Below, one piece after another: positions 10,941 to 22,400 of a stretch of DNA of 64,000 nucleotides. This stretch comes from Cristatella mucedo (lineage: Eukaryota > Bryozoa > Phylactolaemata > Cristatellidae), in contig WPIO01000072.1 in the NCBI GenBank assembly GCA_009760855.2, positions 666,501 to 730,500 on the forward strand, written 5' to 3'. Numbering within the stretch: position 1 is the first letter of the stretch; each line of letters begins with the position of its first letter. Below the pieces are notes generated by a model, which was not told where the DNA came from, did not search any database, and saw nothing but the letters and a program-made list of their open reading frames with translations. The translations under genes were made by a program, and so were the position numbers.

Positions 10941-12780
10941 TCTGACCTTGTCCCTAGAACCCTCTAGAACTTTAAGTGAATTTGCTCTCACATTTCAGCC
11001 AATACCCAGCCGCATTTTAGCGTCGCTAACAGCTTTTCACTGGATGACTCGCTAACTAGAGAAGGTCGGTTAATGACGACGATGGCAATGGAAGGAAAGT
11101 TTTTCTAAATACGTCAATCTGTCTCAGCTTGCCGGATCCCACTCCGAACTTCTAAGAAGCAATTACGACTTGTGAACATTCTACGCCGTATTTGCGCTTC
11201 TCTCACCAGCAGAGGACAAGAAATCTCCAATCGTACAGCGAACTCGGCGGGCGTCACTTTGGGTGCGATCAATTGCTGCCAGCTCTAGCTGCACGATTTC
11301 TACTTGAAATCGATAAGCGGAAGACAAGCGGACGAGCCTCAAGTTTCAGGTAGATCTTCCCACTGCACGGCTCTTGTTCTGATCTCGCGTCAACCGCAGC
11401 AGTAGCACTCGCACTGCTGCGGCGACCGTTGCCGGCGCCACCGTCGCGCCTCCGACTTCCGATCGACTCCGACCAACTTCCAGCTCGGACGTCCGACAGC
11501 GTCGTCCCCTCGGAGCTTGGCTCGCTGCCTGCCCAAAATTGAGATTCGCCGCTCACGCACGCTGCGCTAAAGCGCGCGCCAGCGGCGATCTGCTTTCCCC
11601 AGCATGCATGCGTGCACGCTTGCTTTCATTGGCCAATTGACGCGAGCGCTCTAGTTCGTCTCTTCGAGGCCGGCGGCCTCCGCAGATATCGAGCAGCGAC
11701 TCCCGATCGCCCGAATAGCGCGCGCGCGCGGGCGCGGCTTTCTATGGCTTTGGCGCGCGCGGACGCCGCCGCCGGCCATTGGCTCGCGCTCTCCATTCGG
11801 TCTTCTGCTGTTGCCGCTAGCGAGTTTTGGCAGGTGCACTTCGTGCTCTCCGCTGAGGCAGAGGCGTCACTTCGCACGCGCGCGAATCGATCGGCGGCGC
11901 AATTCTGCGAAGCGCTCGGTCCGCGCCGATCGGTGCACGCTCGTAGACAGATCTCGCCAGAGCTTCTTCAGAGCCACCTGACCGAGGTGGTCGCCGCCGA
12001 CGTTCGCGCCCCTCCCCCTGGTGGCGCTTCAATCGAGAGGCTAACTGCTGAAACGTCTGAAAAATCTCGAGCGTCCGGAGCCCAGAGCGCCGAGCGCGCT
12101 CGCCGCGATGGCCGCGACGCCGCGCCCCGGTTGCCAACGGTTACAATCGGCTGCGAGTTCTTCCCTGAAGGCCTACTCCGGCTGGCCGCCAAGATGGTCG
12201 CGAAAAGATGGCTGCTCTCCCGGACGCCCGGCCGTCTTTGCGAGACTGGGCGATTGCCGCTCGACCGCCACTGGACGTTGCTCGCGCAGTCGGTCGAAGC
12301 CAGGCGCTCTGTCGGAAGCCTGTGCAAAACTGACCTATGACTCGCAGCCCAGGACCTATCGGCGTGGCGCCCGCCACTTTTTGCTAAGCCGTCAAGAGTA
12401 TCGTCCTTAACAGTAGCGACGAATGCTATTGAATAGCTAGTGGCTCGGGGCGCTTGACGCGAACCAGTTCGTCGCTTTGTCGCGCAAATTAGTGCAGAAT
12501 GTGTATAGCCGCCGAGAGCGATCCTAAAATGGCATGCGAATGCAGGACCTCTCCCGAGCTAGTGAGCTGCTGCAGCCACTTGGGATTTAATCCGGCCGAG
12601 TCTCTTAATTAATCAGTGCAGCTCTCGCTTATGCGGAGGTGGAGTAATCGAATGAATTTTAACGATGCAAGCAAGCGATGAATGTGAAGAGCGGCAAAAT
12701 GCTACATGACCGCTGGCGGAGGAGAGATTTCGGCCATAAATGGCACGCCGCCAGCTGCTTTCAGCGCGCGATCGCGTGAA
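10941..12780. other. Non-genic GC-rich stretch
   Basis: No recognisable gene or repeat. A 242-codon Arg/Ser/Ala frame (11612-12340) overlaps comparable frames on the other strand and looks spurious. Confidence 0.55.
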
Positions 12781-12896
12781 AAATATAAATTTAATTCACT
12801 TGCGCAAATCTCTATCCGGGCACTTTGCATACGCCGCAGAGCTCGAGCCCGCCACCTCGGTCATCAAAGGCGAGCACATCACCCGTGCGCCAAACC
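12781..12896 (-). repeat. tRNA-derived SINE, group A
   Basis: Minus strand: tggcgcacgggtgatgtgc (A box), gggctcgagctc (B box), then gcaaagtgcccggatagagat. The tail is partly lost. Confidence 0.65.
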
Positions 12897-13215
12897 AGGG
12901 CGGCGAAAGGCAGCCAACTGGCGATCCGCTCCACCAGATGCGGCGACTAGCAGCCAGAGCGTCTAGTCACGCCCAGAGCAAAGGCGTGCGCCGGGCTCAA
13001 CGCGTCGCTCCGAAGCGCTCGCGTCGTCCGAGCGCGAGCTCTCGGCCGCCAGTTTCCTGCTATTCGGGCAGTCGCCGGCGGCGGCTCGCGAAAGCCGCCG
13101 CCGGCGAGACGCGAACGAGTCGAGCGCCTCGCACCGCCCCGTCTTTCCCCCGAGCCGCCGCGCGGTGCCGCTCCGCGGAGCAGGCAAACGCAGCGGCGGT
13201 CACCGCTGTGTCTGC

Positions 13216-13989
13216 CTACACCGACAGCAGAGCGAGAGCTGAGCGAGCGTCAGCTCCGAAGCACGAGACGGCGAGCGCGCGGACGTCGCCCGCCCACGGG
13301 TTGTCCTGGCAGTGGAGCGCCTGCACGGCGGTCAGCCGCGCTACCGACGTGGGCAGGCCGCGCAGCTCGTTGCCGCGCAGGTCGAGCTCGCGCAGGCGCG
13401 CCAGCTCGCCGACGGAGCGCGGCAGCGCCTCCAGGCGGTTGGCGGCGAGGCGCAGCACCTCGAGCCGCGCCGCCATGGCGCCGAAAAAGAGGTTCTCGGG
13501 CAAGCCGACGACGCAGTTGTGCGAGACGTCGAGCAGGCGCAGCTGCGCCAGCTGCCCGACCTCGGTCGGCACGTAGACGAGGCGGTTGTGCGCCACGTTG
13601 AGCTCCACCAGGCGCGACAGGCAGGCGACGTCCGGCGCGAGGCGCGTCAGGCCGTTGCGGCTGCAGTCGAGCACGCGCAGGTCGACGAGGGCGGCGCACG
13701 CGGCCGCCGGAAGCCGCTCGATCCGGTTTTCCGACACGTCGAGAGTGACGAGCTGGCGCAGGCGCGCCAGCTCGAGCAGGTCGTCGCCGCCCAGGCCGCA
13801 GCCGCTCACGTACAGGTGTCGCACGTTTTGCAGCGGCACGGCCTCCGAGCAGACGACGGCTAGCTGCCGGCGGGTGAGCGACAGGCAGCCGCTGACGCGC
13901 GCCTCGCGGCACTTGAGGCGCACGTATTCCGCCGAGCTACTCTTTTCATCGTCCGGCGAGCGGGCGCCACGACCGCGGCGGAAGCTCAT
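13216..13989 (-). CDS. Leucine-rich-repeat protein, 257 aa, single open frame
   Basis: Protein-binding LRR protein, probably an intracellular scaffold since there is no signal peptide or membrane segment. Residues 1-20 are a charged, probably disordered tail. About eight LRRs run from residue 55 to 231, mostly of the 23-residue Scribble/Shoc2 type with LxxLxLxxNxLxxLP spacing: for example LVTLDVSENRIERLP, LVELNVAHNRLVYVP and LRELDLRGNELRGLP. The fifth repeat is longer (GLPENLFFGAMAARLEVL). After the last repeat (CQDNPW) a non-repeat tail ends in LALLSV. The start has G at -3 (ggcATG). The flanking exon structure is unknown: the frame could splice onward near its 3' end, where a weak gtgtag lies just before the stop. 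LRR identity is sure; I cannot name an orthologue. Confidence 0.82.
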   Translation of the reverse strand: MSFRRGRGARSPDDEKSSSAEYVRLKCREARVSGCLSLTRRQLAVVCSEAVPLQNVRHLYVSGCGLGGDDLLELARLRQLVTLDVSENRIERLPAAACAALVDLRVLDCSRNGLTRLAPDVACLSRLVELNVAHNRLVYVPTEVGQLAQLRLLDVSHNCVVGLPENLFFGAMAARLEVLRLAANRLEALPRSVGELARLRELDLRGNELRGLPTSVARLTAVQALHCQDNPWAGDVRALAVSCFGADARSALALLSV

Positions 13990-14267
13990 GCCGAGGGCGA
14001 GGCTCGGCGCGCCCGACTGCCGGCGAGAGGGCGAGTGAGCGAGCGAGCGAGCGCCCGTCGACTACACCGGCGCTCGTGTCCGGCTGCGGAGACAGCGAGC
14101 AGGTCGAAGGCTGCAAGAGTAAATGGCGCGGCAGGAAAGCGACTGACGGCGACGGCGGCTCGAGAGCATCGGTCATCGGGTGCATCGCGTCGTGGCTGAA
14201 GCGAGCGCGAGAGCGAATCGCCACGGTCTTCGGGCAGGCTCGTGCAGTTATGCATGTATACGCGTCT

Positions 14268-14740
14268 GACGTTTTTACAGCGCCCTTGAGACCTGAATCT
14301 CTCTTTCTGAGCACTTTCTATGTGCTTCCAAGGTGGCGTGTCAATTGGTTAGTGGTAGCATGCACAGTGTCAGCATGCTTAAGCACGCAAAGGGAAAACC
14401 GCACGGACTCAGCAAATGCTGTGAGGAACAGGAGAGCTTCCAGCATCTCTTTATACATCGCTGATGTTGTGATGTCAGTTGGAAGTGAGTTCAATCAAGG
14501 CTTTGAAAGCATACAATTTAAAGGTATAGTCTCAAAAGAGTCTGAGGTTGGTTTGAGGACAAGCTAAGCGACTTGAGGCAGAGAAAATGGTGCTGCTACG
14601 ATGCCCAGTCTTATTGGGAAGTAGCTCTTGTAAGTAGGCTGGAGCGAGAGAATGAAGGGACCTAAAGGCGAGTGACAGAACTTTGAAGTAGGCAAGCTGC
14701 TTACTCCAGATGATGCTTGCTGCTAATTATGCTTACGCAA
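14268..14740 (-). mobile_element. LINE 3' UTR and RT C-terminal fragment
   Basis: The stem-loop (gcgccc...gaatctctctttc...gcacttt) is followed by 3' UTR and decayed coding sequence parallel to 29170-29720. It lies just upstream of the LRR gene start, in the same orientation as the gene. Confidence 0.7.
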
Positions 14741-17700
14741 GCATTCTTGAGCTGTCGTTAGAGATTCGTTAAACGTTGCTGCCCAGCAGGCTCTTCGGCT
14801 TCGGTCCACCGCGACACGCGCCAACCGCCGCCGGCCACCTACCGACGCGACGCCCGCAGGATGCCGCTAGCAACGGCGGCTCGCTTTCGTACCTCTCGAG
14901 CGATGAGAGCGTTTCCGGCATCAGCAGGGCTCCCTACTTTCCCGTTCATTTGCGGCTACGAATCTAGATGTGTGTACAGTTAGAAATGGGCTTTGGCGAC
15001 TTCTGCAATCAAGTGTCCTTGGCTACGAGGGGGGGAGGAGGGAGCTAGTCCTTCCAGACGGGTACCGGAAGTGCTAACGAGTCGTAGAAACTGCGCCGAT
15101 ACACTGAGTGACGCTGACCGTAGCGAAGCACGGCAGCAACCAGGAGCACCAACAACTTGCTGTAATAATCCCATGCCGTTAGCGCAGGGAGAATTTTTTT
15201 AAGCAGCCGCAAAGAGCATATTTACAGTATCGGCCTTAGCATGCCACTTACTCCAAAGCTCAAAGTGCAACTGACTGACGTACAGATGTCCAGTTCACGC
15301 GCTCTTAACTATCGATCATGGACAATCTGGCTCATAAGGCTTATAATCGAGGAACTGCTAATAATCTTAAGCATTTTCCTAATCTGGTCAATTCAGCTGG
15401 CAGACATGTCAGAGCGCCTGCGGTCGCCAAGGTATACTTCGGCCGAACGAAATAAAGCAGCCAAGAGCCATTGCTTTAATCTTGTCAGACAGGCAAGGCA
15501 GCAAGCACTCTTAAGAGCGAAGCTGACAGACTATGACGCGGCACAGCCTGGAGGGAGGCCGTGACCACTGGAGAGATACAATGAGATGGAAGGAGGCATA
15601 CGGAGGTCCCAGGAAGTTTAAAGGCCACTCCGTCGCACTGCTTTGATCTCACCTCTGCATGAGGGTTCGCTATTTTGTGACCGGTTCGGCGCGTCTTGGT
15701 TGCAAGTCTGATTACGCGACGATTCTTGATTCAATTTGTCAGGTTCATAGTCCAAGCTGCATCTGTGCATGCGGCCAAAGCCACTCCTCACGTCCTGGAT
15801 GCCTGTCATCCAACAGTCCGGACCGAGATAATGTCGCGGCTATTTGTCAATGCCGCGTCGAGGACGTCTAATGCTTACGGGGGGGGGTCTTCTGAGAGAA
15901 CTAAGAGTCCTGCCAGTGTTCTGCCACGATCCATTAAGATTGATTATCGTCTCCATCGCCGAGGCTACAGGCCTCGGCCTGTTCCCTGCGTCTTAGCAGA
16001 TCTCTTAATGTAGCTACCACGTAATAAAACCGTGCATTTTGTGTAGTGACTAAGAATACCTAGAAGCCGATCTTTATATAGTACAGAGACTCCTGTTTCT
16101 TAATCCTAGGTAGTACTCCTCAACATTTTCAGACATCCAAAACGAGGATAAAGCTTGTTTACATTGTTACAGGAGCTTGTTGAACGTCTCAAGTTCCGGT
16201 CCTCGGACCTCTGGGAGCCGACCCGGACTTTGTTCTTCCGGTGGATGGCCTCTAGGCTAGGCGACGCCCAGCTCGATATATCAAATATCAGTAGCTCCAA
16301 TTACACTAGGGTGCAACTTTGCCCTCCGCATGTCAGATACGGTCTTTTAAGACTTTCCTGGTATTTTATTAGGTTGGAACATTGGTCAAAGAGAGCAGCC
16401 GCGAGATCTCCCGAGAGTAAGATCCAGCTGCGTTTGGTCAGTAGCTAAACGCACAGCACTCGGCGAACTAGGAGCGCTCCCTCTGGAGCCGTATGGACCT
16501 CTAATCCCACACACGAACAATGAACAGCCTCCGCAAAAATTATCTGATTTGCAGCTCTATAAGGTGCGAGAGTCTTGCTTATATGTATGAAAGGATGACT
16601 CAACATCCAAATCTGTTGCTAGCATCACGCAGAGATTCCAAGAGGGATTCAAACGCATTTACCTGGTGAGTTTTTAAATTACAAAATTGGTGCCGACTGA
16701 AAAGAAGGCCCGTCGGAGTTCCACGCAGTTCAATTTCCATCATGGCAGACTTCTAAATTTTGCTTTCAGTCGCCAGATTAATATGCTCAAGAACGTCGCA
16801 TGTTATGTTATTAGTAGTTCTAGGTGAGAAACTTACCGCTTGGACTTTGAGTTTGCACTTATTTTAGTTCCATTAATGGCAAGCGAACCTGCCGTGTATG
16901 ATCAAAAGCCTAGTCTACTGCTGATGAGCTAATTCTGTGTTGACATTGTACACCTCCAAATTAAAGTATTTACATCTTTATCCCGGAAATGAGTCCCTTA
17001 GCAGTTTTCTTTTTGCATTGGGTAGAATGAAATTGCCATAGTTCTAGGCATGTAACCAGCAACCAGTTTTAATAGCCCAACGAAGCTTTTGTGGCAAACG
17101 CAGAGCGGCGCTTGGACTGGAAAGATCACAATTATCTACTTCCGTTATTAACGCTGGCTTCCAGTCATTATAAAACCTATCCGTGACTGGATTCCCTAAA
17201 ATTTAATCTATCAAGACAACTACTAGCAACGCTTGCCTTCTATAGAGACTTTCGAAAGAATAATTTCGAAATTGGATCCCATGTCGCTCCATATCCCTCT
17301 GTCGGGGCGTGTGAAGGTCGGATAGCGTGAATTTTGATGACATTGATGTGCACCCGATTTGCCTTTCCTAAGGTTAGCAAATAGCCCAACGCAAATCCAA
17401 CTAAAGTGGCTGCATACACTCGTATGCAGTCACAAAATGCATAACTGGTAGGGCAAACGCTTTATCCACCCGAACGATAACTAAATACAATTTTCTATGT
17501 TGTGTCAACAAATTTATATTAACGTAAAGTACACAAATTGTATCATAGTTAGGTATATCATTTCTTGATACGTATACAATATTTACTGCGTGCTTCGGCT
17601 TAAAGCCACTAAACACCTGATTGGTTCATTTGTTACACGCTGCTTTCGATGACCGTGCCACTTTTCACGACCACCGCTTTCGAGTACTGCTAGATGTGAG

Positions 17701-18990
17701 CAAAAATGGACGAATGGCCTCTGCTACGAATGGCCTCTGCTCCGTCCACGGTGCTTCAACCTGTTTCAGTCACCATATGCAAACTCTTCTGTCCACGATA
17801 GTCTTATTTAAGCTTTTGGCACTTCCAGTTAGATCGCAGGCTCAGGAATCCATAGAGTAGACAGTGAACTTTCTAAATAAGAACTGACGGCTCATTTGAA
17901 CGATTGATGTTTGAGGCAAAGATAGGAATCTGGGACTGAGCGATGGGGAGGCTCGCACTAATAATAAATAATCTGCTGCTGTCCATCTTCCAATGCGACT
18001 GGAAAGCACTCAAATTTTTGTAACTGCGCAGGCGCGAGCTCCCGGCGCTGGGCCGGCAGTTTGTCATGTGCGGCGCTGTAGTGCGGTGAAAAAGAAACGC
18101 AGCCACAACCGGGCGCCGAAAGCGACAGCTTTTGATTGTGGGCCCGGTTAGTAGCCGGCTACGCACCCGCGACAGCGCTTCACGCGAATCCTGCTGCCCC
18201 AAATGCTACAGGGTCAGACGGTTTGAACCCGCAAAAATCCGGGCACCGACGAGCCACCTCCTGCCACGAGCCTGCAATCGCTAGCGGTCGATCGCTGCAG
18301 CTCAGCGAGTGACGAGCAGCTTGCAGAGTACGCACGCACCGCCGGAAAGCAGCTGCCCAGTCCAAGTTGTACTTGGCCGTTCGTCTCTGCAGGTTCGATC
18401 TCTCGCTTTTTCCGAAGCATCGTCACTCGCTCGAGCTACCGAATATGCCAAGCCTTGAACTCTCCAAGCGCTCGTATCTTTAGGCTCTTTCTTCCGTCTG
18501 CACTTTCGAACACTGACGGGAGTTGCTACTCTCTCGGACCCAGCTCACGGCGGCCATTCTTAGGTTTCATTCGTCTCGTTTATTTGCTCCCAACCCTCGG
18601 CTCGCGGCATTATTGCGCCTGCCTACCAGTCTAACGCCTCGGTTAATGTAGCGCATTAGTTGATCCACACCCTGACCATTTCATCTGCCCCAAGATCCGT
18701 TCTAACCCGAGTAGATCTCGCGGTCAGATTACCCCCATTTGTTCCGCTCCTAGTTCCCTCCTCGCAGTTAGCTAATGGCTCGCCAGCGGCTCTATTTGCC
18801 TATCGATCCTCGCCAATGGTTGTTCTAATCACTCTAGTTAAACCCACTAATGTCCATGCTGCAGTAATAATGGCTTGTGTGAACCAGAGCGCTCAATTGC
18901 CATTTGGGCGGGTACCCGCGGGGAACCGTTGCTAATTGCTTGGCGCCGGCCCTTCCTACCCATGCCTACCCATCGCCCGGAAATTCGGTC
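14741..18990. other. AT-richer intergenic stretch
   Basis: Nothing recognisable beyond small tandem duplications (for example gaatggcctctgct near 17710-17745). Confidence 0.55.
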
Positions 18991-19010
18991 GCTGGACCAT
19001 CCACACTTTA

Positions 19011-19032
19011 CCCACACCCATACCCATACCCA
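19011..19032 (-). other. G-quadruplex motif (four GGG runs, 3-base loops)
   Basis: The minus strand reads GGG four times separated by TAT, TAT and TGT. C-rich and G-rich relatives recur at 19420-19510. Confidence 0.7.
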
Positions 19033-19797
19033 GATCGCCTCATTCTCGCCAGAGACGCTGTCTCGGATCACGATAAAGAGGCGTCTCTAAGCCATAAGCC
19101 GGCTTCTTCTTCAGCTTGCGCTCGATCGTGGTGGCGTCGACGTTCATCGTAATTCGGAGGTATTTTGAAACTTCGGTTTGAACTTTGAAAGCCCGTCCTC
19201 TTGATCCCTCTCTGACGCCCGAATCTGGCGGACCCGACCGAAACTCGGCCGGAAACTCCACGCAAAACTCAGCCTTTGACTCTGCTAGAACTGCGGGCAG
19301 ACTCGGGCGTTTGAACTTCGCGAAAACTTCGCCTTTGACTGCTCAAGAACTGCGGGCAGACTCGTGCTTCTGAACTCCTAAAAGCACCCGTTAAGTGGGA
19401 TTTTCAGAAGGCATGCCAATACCCACCCACGCCCACCCCATAAGATCACGGGCGCAATCCACGCCCACCCAGTACCTATGGGTATGGACCTGGGTACGGA
19501 CGTGGGTATGGATACGCAGTTGAGGGCTCTGGTGCGAACTCCTGCGGTGTTCTATTGCAGCTGGCGGCAGCGATGGGTTCCCGAGAATAATTGCCTCCCG
19601 GAAAACTGTGCTGCTATAAAGGGGTCCTCGGAATTCGCGAATATCTTGGAGACATTCAACGGTACGTCGCAGCTAAGGAACGGTCGAGTGAGAGAGCCGC
19701 GGCTTCTGCTGCTGTGCACCTAGATGGAGACGCTAAGGCGTATCTTCGACAGCTGTCACGTGCGGAATCGCAATCGCGATCATTCGATCGCGATCGC

Positions 19798-19833
19798 GAT
19801 CGCGATTTGATCGATCGCGATCAAATCGCGATC
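19798..19833. repeat. Perfect 15-bp-stem palindrome in a GATCGC-rich block
   Basis: gatcgcgatttgatc pairs exactly with its reverse complement around a 6-base loop (cgcgatttgatc at 19801-19812 with gatcaaatcgcg at 19819-19830, extended by three pairs). The surroundings are tandem cgatcg units. Confidence 0.85.
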
Positions 19834-20153
19834 ATTAAGGACATTCGCGAATATTCGCGACGCTTTCGTAGCCTGGTATGGAAATAGCTCGGCTGTACTC
19901 CGTCTCCGTTAGGAGTGGGCTGCTCTGAGACGCTGGCCCCGGTGAGTCGGTCCGCAGCCATTAATCGCGCCTGCGAAGTTGCTTCAACCGAGCCTTTCCA
20001 GCTCCACCAAAGCGATGCACTCAAGCGGCAGGGGCAGACAAAAGTGCTAACCTGAGAGTCGGTCGATGCCCTGCAATCGACTTTTGGCACACCTCGAGTT
20101 CGCATTGATGTCTCACTTCGCCGGATGGGCTGGAGCCTGCACAGCAAGAGGCG

Positions 20154-21435
20154 TTGATTGGTGCTGGTGGCATTTCGCGGTTATCCCACGGCGACATTGG
20201 ACAGCGAGTGGCTCGGCTAGAAGTATACCTTAGACGTCCACTAGCTGCGTCCGCTGCGCATGGTGCAACACTCAGCAACGGATTTTCAGCGGTCCAAGTG
20301 GAGAGTACACGTGAAGATCCCCCAAAAAAGGAGCAGCAATGCACCGAGTTAACAGCGACTTGTGCCGAGCTGCGGCGGCGGGGGGGGGGGGGCACAGTGC
20401 GAAAGACTGTACTAGCTCCAAGCACGCCAGGATGCAGCAGAAGGCTGCAAAGAATGCACTATCCTCTCGTGCCAACGCCGAAGATCAGAAAGAGGTGGGC
20501 CTTTTCCGTTCAGCAATGTACGGTTGCCATTGCTTTTTTCTACAATGCACGATTAACGCGACTGTAGTTGAAGCTCTGCTGGACACACGGTCAGCAGTCA
20601 GAAGCCTTTTGGCAGCCGACCATCCGCTCGCCAGGAATCTGAAGCTGCTGCAGAGCCTTCAGTTCGAGCGAAGCCTATCAGTGGAATCAGTTCGTGTTCG
20701 CTGTGAAACACGGGTCAGAGTGCAACTAGACACCACATTCAAGGACTGACGTTTTGTGGTCGTGGACAACTCGATGGCCCCACCCGTCTTGGGTGCTGAC
20801 TTTCATAGATTGCTTCCTTCGTGGGCAATAGCTGCCGGTACATTCCGAGTCAGTAAGAAAGATGCCCGGCACAGTTGCCTTCCATTGGTTGAGGCCCCCA
20901 GTGTACGATATGCTCGATATAGAGACTGTATCTAAAGATTCCGTGCACTTTCAGTGCAGCTCTGATGCACGGCAAAAGCTCTTGCTTGAAGGAGCCCATA
21001 TGCCAGATGATATGCTTTTGAGAAAATTCTGACGATCCTAGAAAATGAAGGTAGATTATGGGTGACAGCAGCGACCTCATGGACAAACCGGTGACGCTAT
21101 ATGTCAATCGGTCGATTGAACATGCTGAACAGGTTCCGAACTAGCGTGCTCAGACGGCGACGGCGACCACGAGCAAAACCTGCACAAACTGAGCGTGGAA
21201 TCGGTAGAAACCCATTTGCCATGGAAACAGAGTCAGCAGCTAACGATTTTGCTTATGAAACGCCACCAAGTATTCTCCCACAGCTCAAGCGATTTGGGAA
21301 AGTGTAATAAAATAAAGAGTGAAACTCTGCTGCAGCCACTAGCAGTGTCAACACATCAGAGCCCTAGACGCATTCCACTTGCGCTACAGCCACAGTTAAG
21401 AAGAAACGCGCTGAGATGCTTGGCGACGGCATCAT

Positions 21436-21437
<2 letters not shown>
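20154..21437 (+). mobile_element. Decayed Ty3/gypsy-like retrotransposon (NC, protease, start of RT)
   Basis: Broken frames in gag-pol order. A zinc-knuckle-like GHSAKDC lies near 20392 beside a 12-base G run that shifts frame. A retropepsin-like part follows, with ALLDTRSAV (family DTG now DTR) near 20570 and VVDNSMAPPVLGADF near 20757-20800. Then an RT start reads QSPRRIPLALQPQ (near 21358), followed in another frame by AEMLGDGIIE (near 21411-21440). There it is cut by the LINE copy at 21438. No LTRs were identified. A retrotransposon relic with no intact protein. Confidence 0.6.
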
Positions 21438-21468
<31 letters not shown>

Positions 21469-22090
21469 TACTTGATAAAGCGCCCACAGAGAACTTAATC
21501 TCTTTCTATGCGCTTTACATTTGCTGCAAAGGGAAGTGCAATTGAATGGTAAGTAAAATCATGCTTGAAAAACAAACAAAATGAATAACATGGTTAGGGG
21601 TGACATGCACAGGGTCAGCATGCAAATGTGGTTAGTGGCAGCATGCACAGTGTCAGCACGCATAAGCACGTGAAGGACGAATCACATGGACCCACTAAAT
21701 GCTGTCCTAAATAGGTGTGTTTTTAAGTTCCTTTTAAATGTGGTCAGGTCGGGGGATGTTCTGACGCAGGTCGGGAGGGAGTTCCAGGCTTTGGGAGCAT
21801 ACAAACTAAATGCACGGTCTCCAAAGGATTTAAGGATTTAATTTAGGATTGAACGATGGACCAGTCAGTGGGCATCATCCTTAGTGATCGTCAGAAAGCC
21901 TTCGGCTGTCCTTGGAATTTTTTGACGATTATCACGATGTTATGTAGCCAAAAGTAGGCAGACTTGACTGTGGAGCTGATGTGGTCGTCTAATGAAAGGT
22001 CTCTTTGGAACATGGGACCTAGATTTTTCGTGCAGATTCAACTGGAGATATGCTGGCAGAGCCGACTATGAGCGCTAACCTTTCCAACAT
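21438..22090 (-). mobile_element. LINE 3' fragment inserted in the gypsy relic
   Basis: Starts with (AAT)n, then the same 3' UTR as the 29.2-kb LINE, almost base for base over the first 250 bp. It continues into decayed C-terminal RT sequence (decoded backwards from about 21730) and ends near 22090. The (ATT)n end abuts the gypsy RT start, so this is a nested insertion younger than its host. Confidence 0.85.
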
Positions 22091-22400
22091 ACGACACGGT
22101 GGCCAAGAACTTGAAACTGCAACAAGCTAGGCAAAAGAGTGAAAGAACCAGGCCAGTTCAATTTGTGCCTTTTCAAGAGGGGAGAAAGTATGGCTGCGGA
22201 ACTGGTGAAAATTACGTGGTCTCAGCGCTAAACTTTAACTTATCTGGTGACGAAAGGTCACTGACCTTTCTCATCAAATCGTATATGGATGGGCGAGACC
22301 ATCCGTTGTACACTGTGAGCATCCGTTTAGCTTTAAAGAACGGAAACAGCTGACTGATGAAGAACGCACACTTCAGGATAACAGTGACGACGCACAGCCA
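22091..22400 (+). other. Possible continuation of the interrupted gypsy relic
   Basis: An open frame runs DTVAKNLKLQQARQKSERTR, then QFVPFQEGRKYGCG, on the far side of the LINE insertion. It could be the 3' part of the retrotransposon, for example near the integrase C-terminus. I cannot confirm a domain. Confidence 0.25.

Noticed and set aside
12740-13576. 278-codon plus-strand ORF and the 220- and 183-codon shadow ORFs
   Set aside because: They overlap the LRR gene in other frames or on the other strand and have compositional Arg/Ser/Ala or Gln/Ala/Val sequence.
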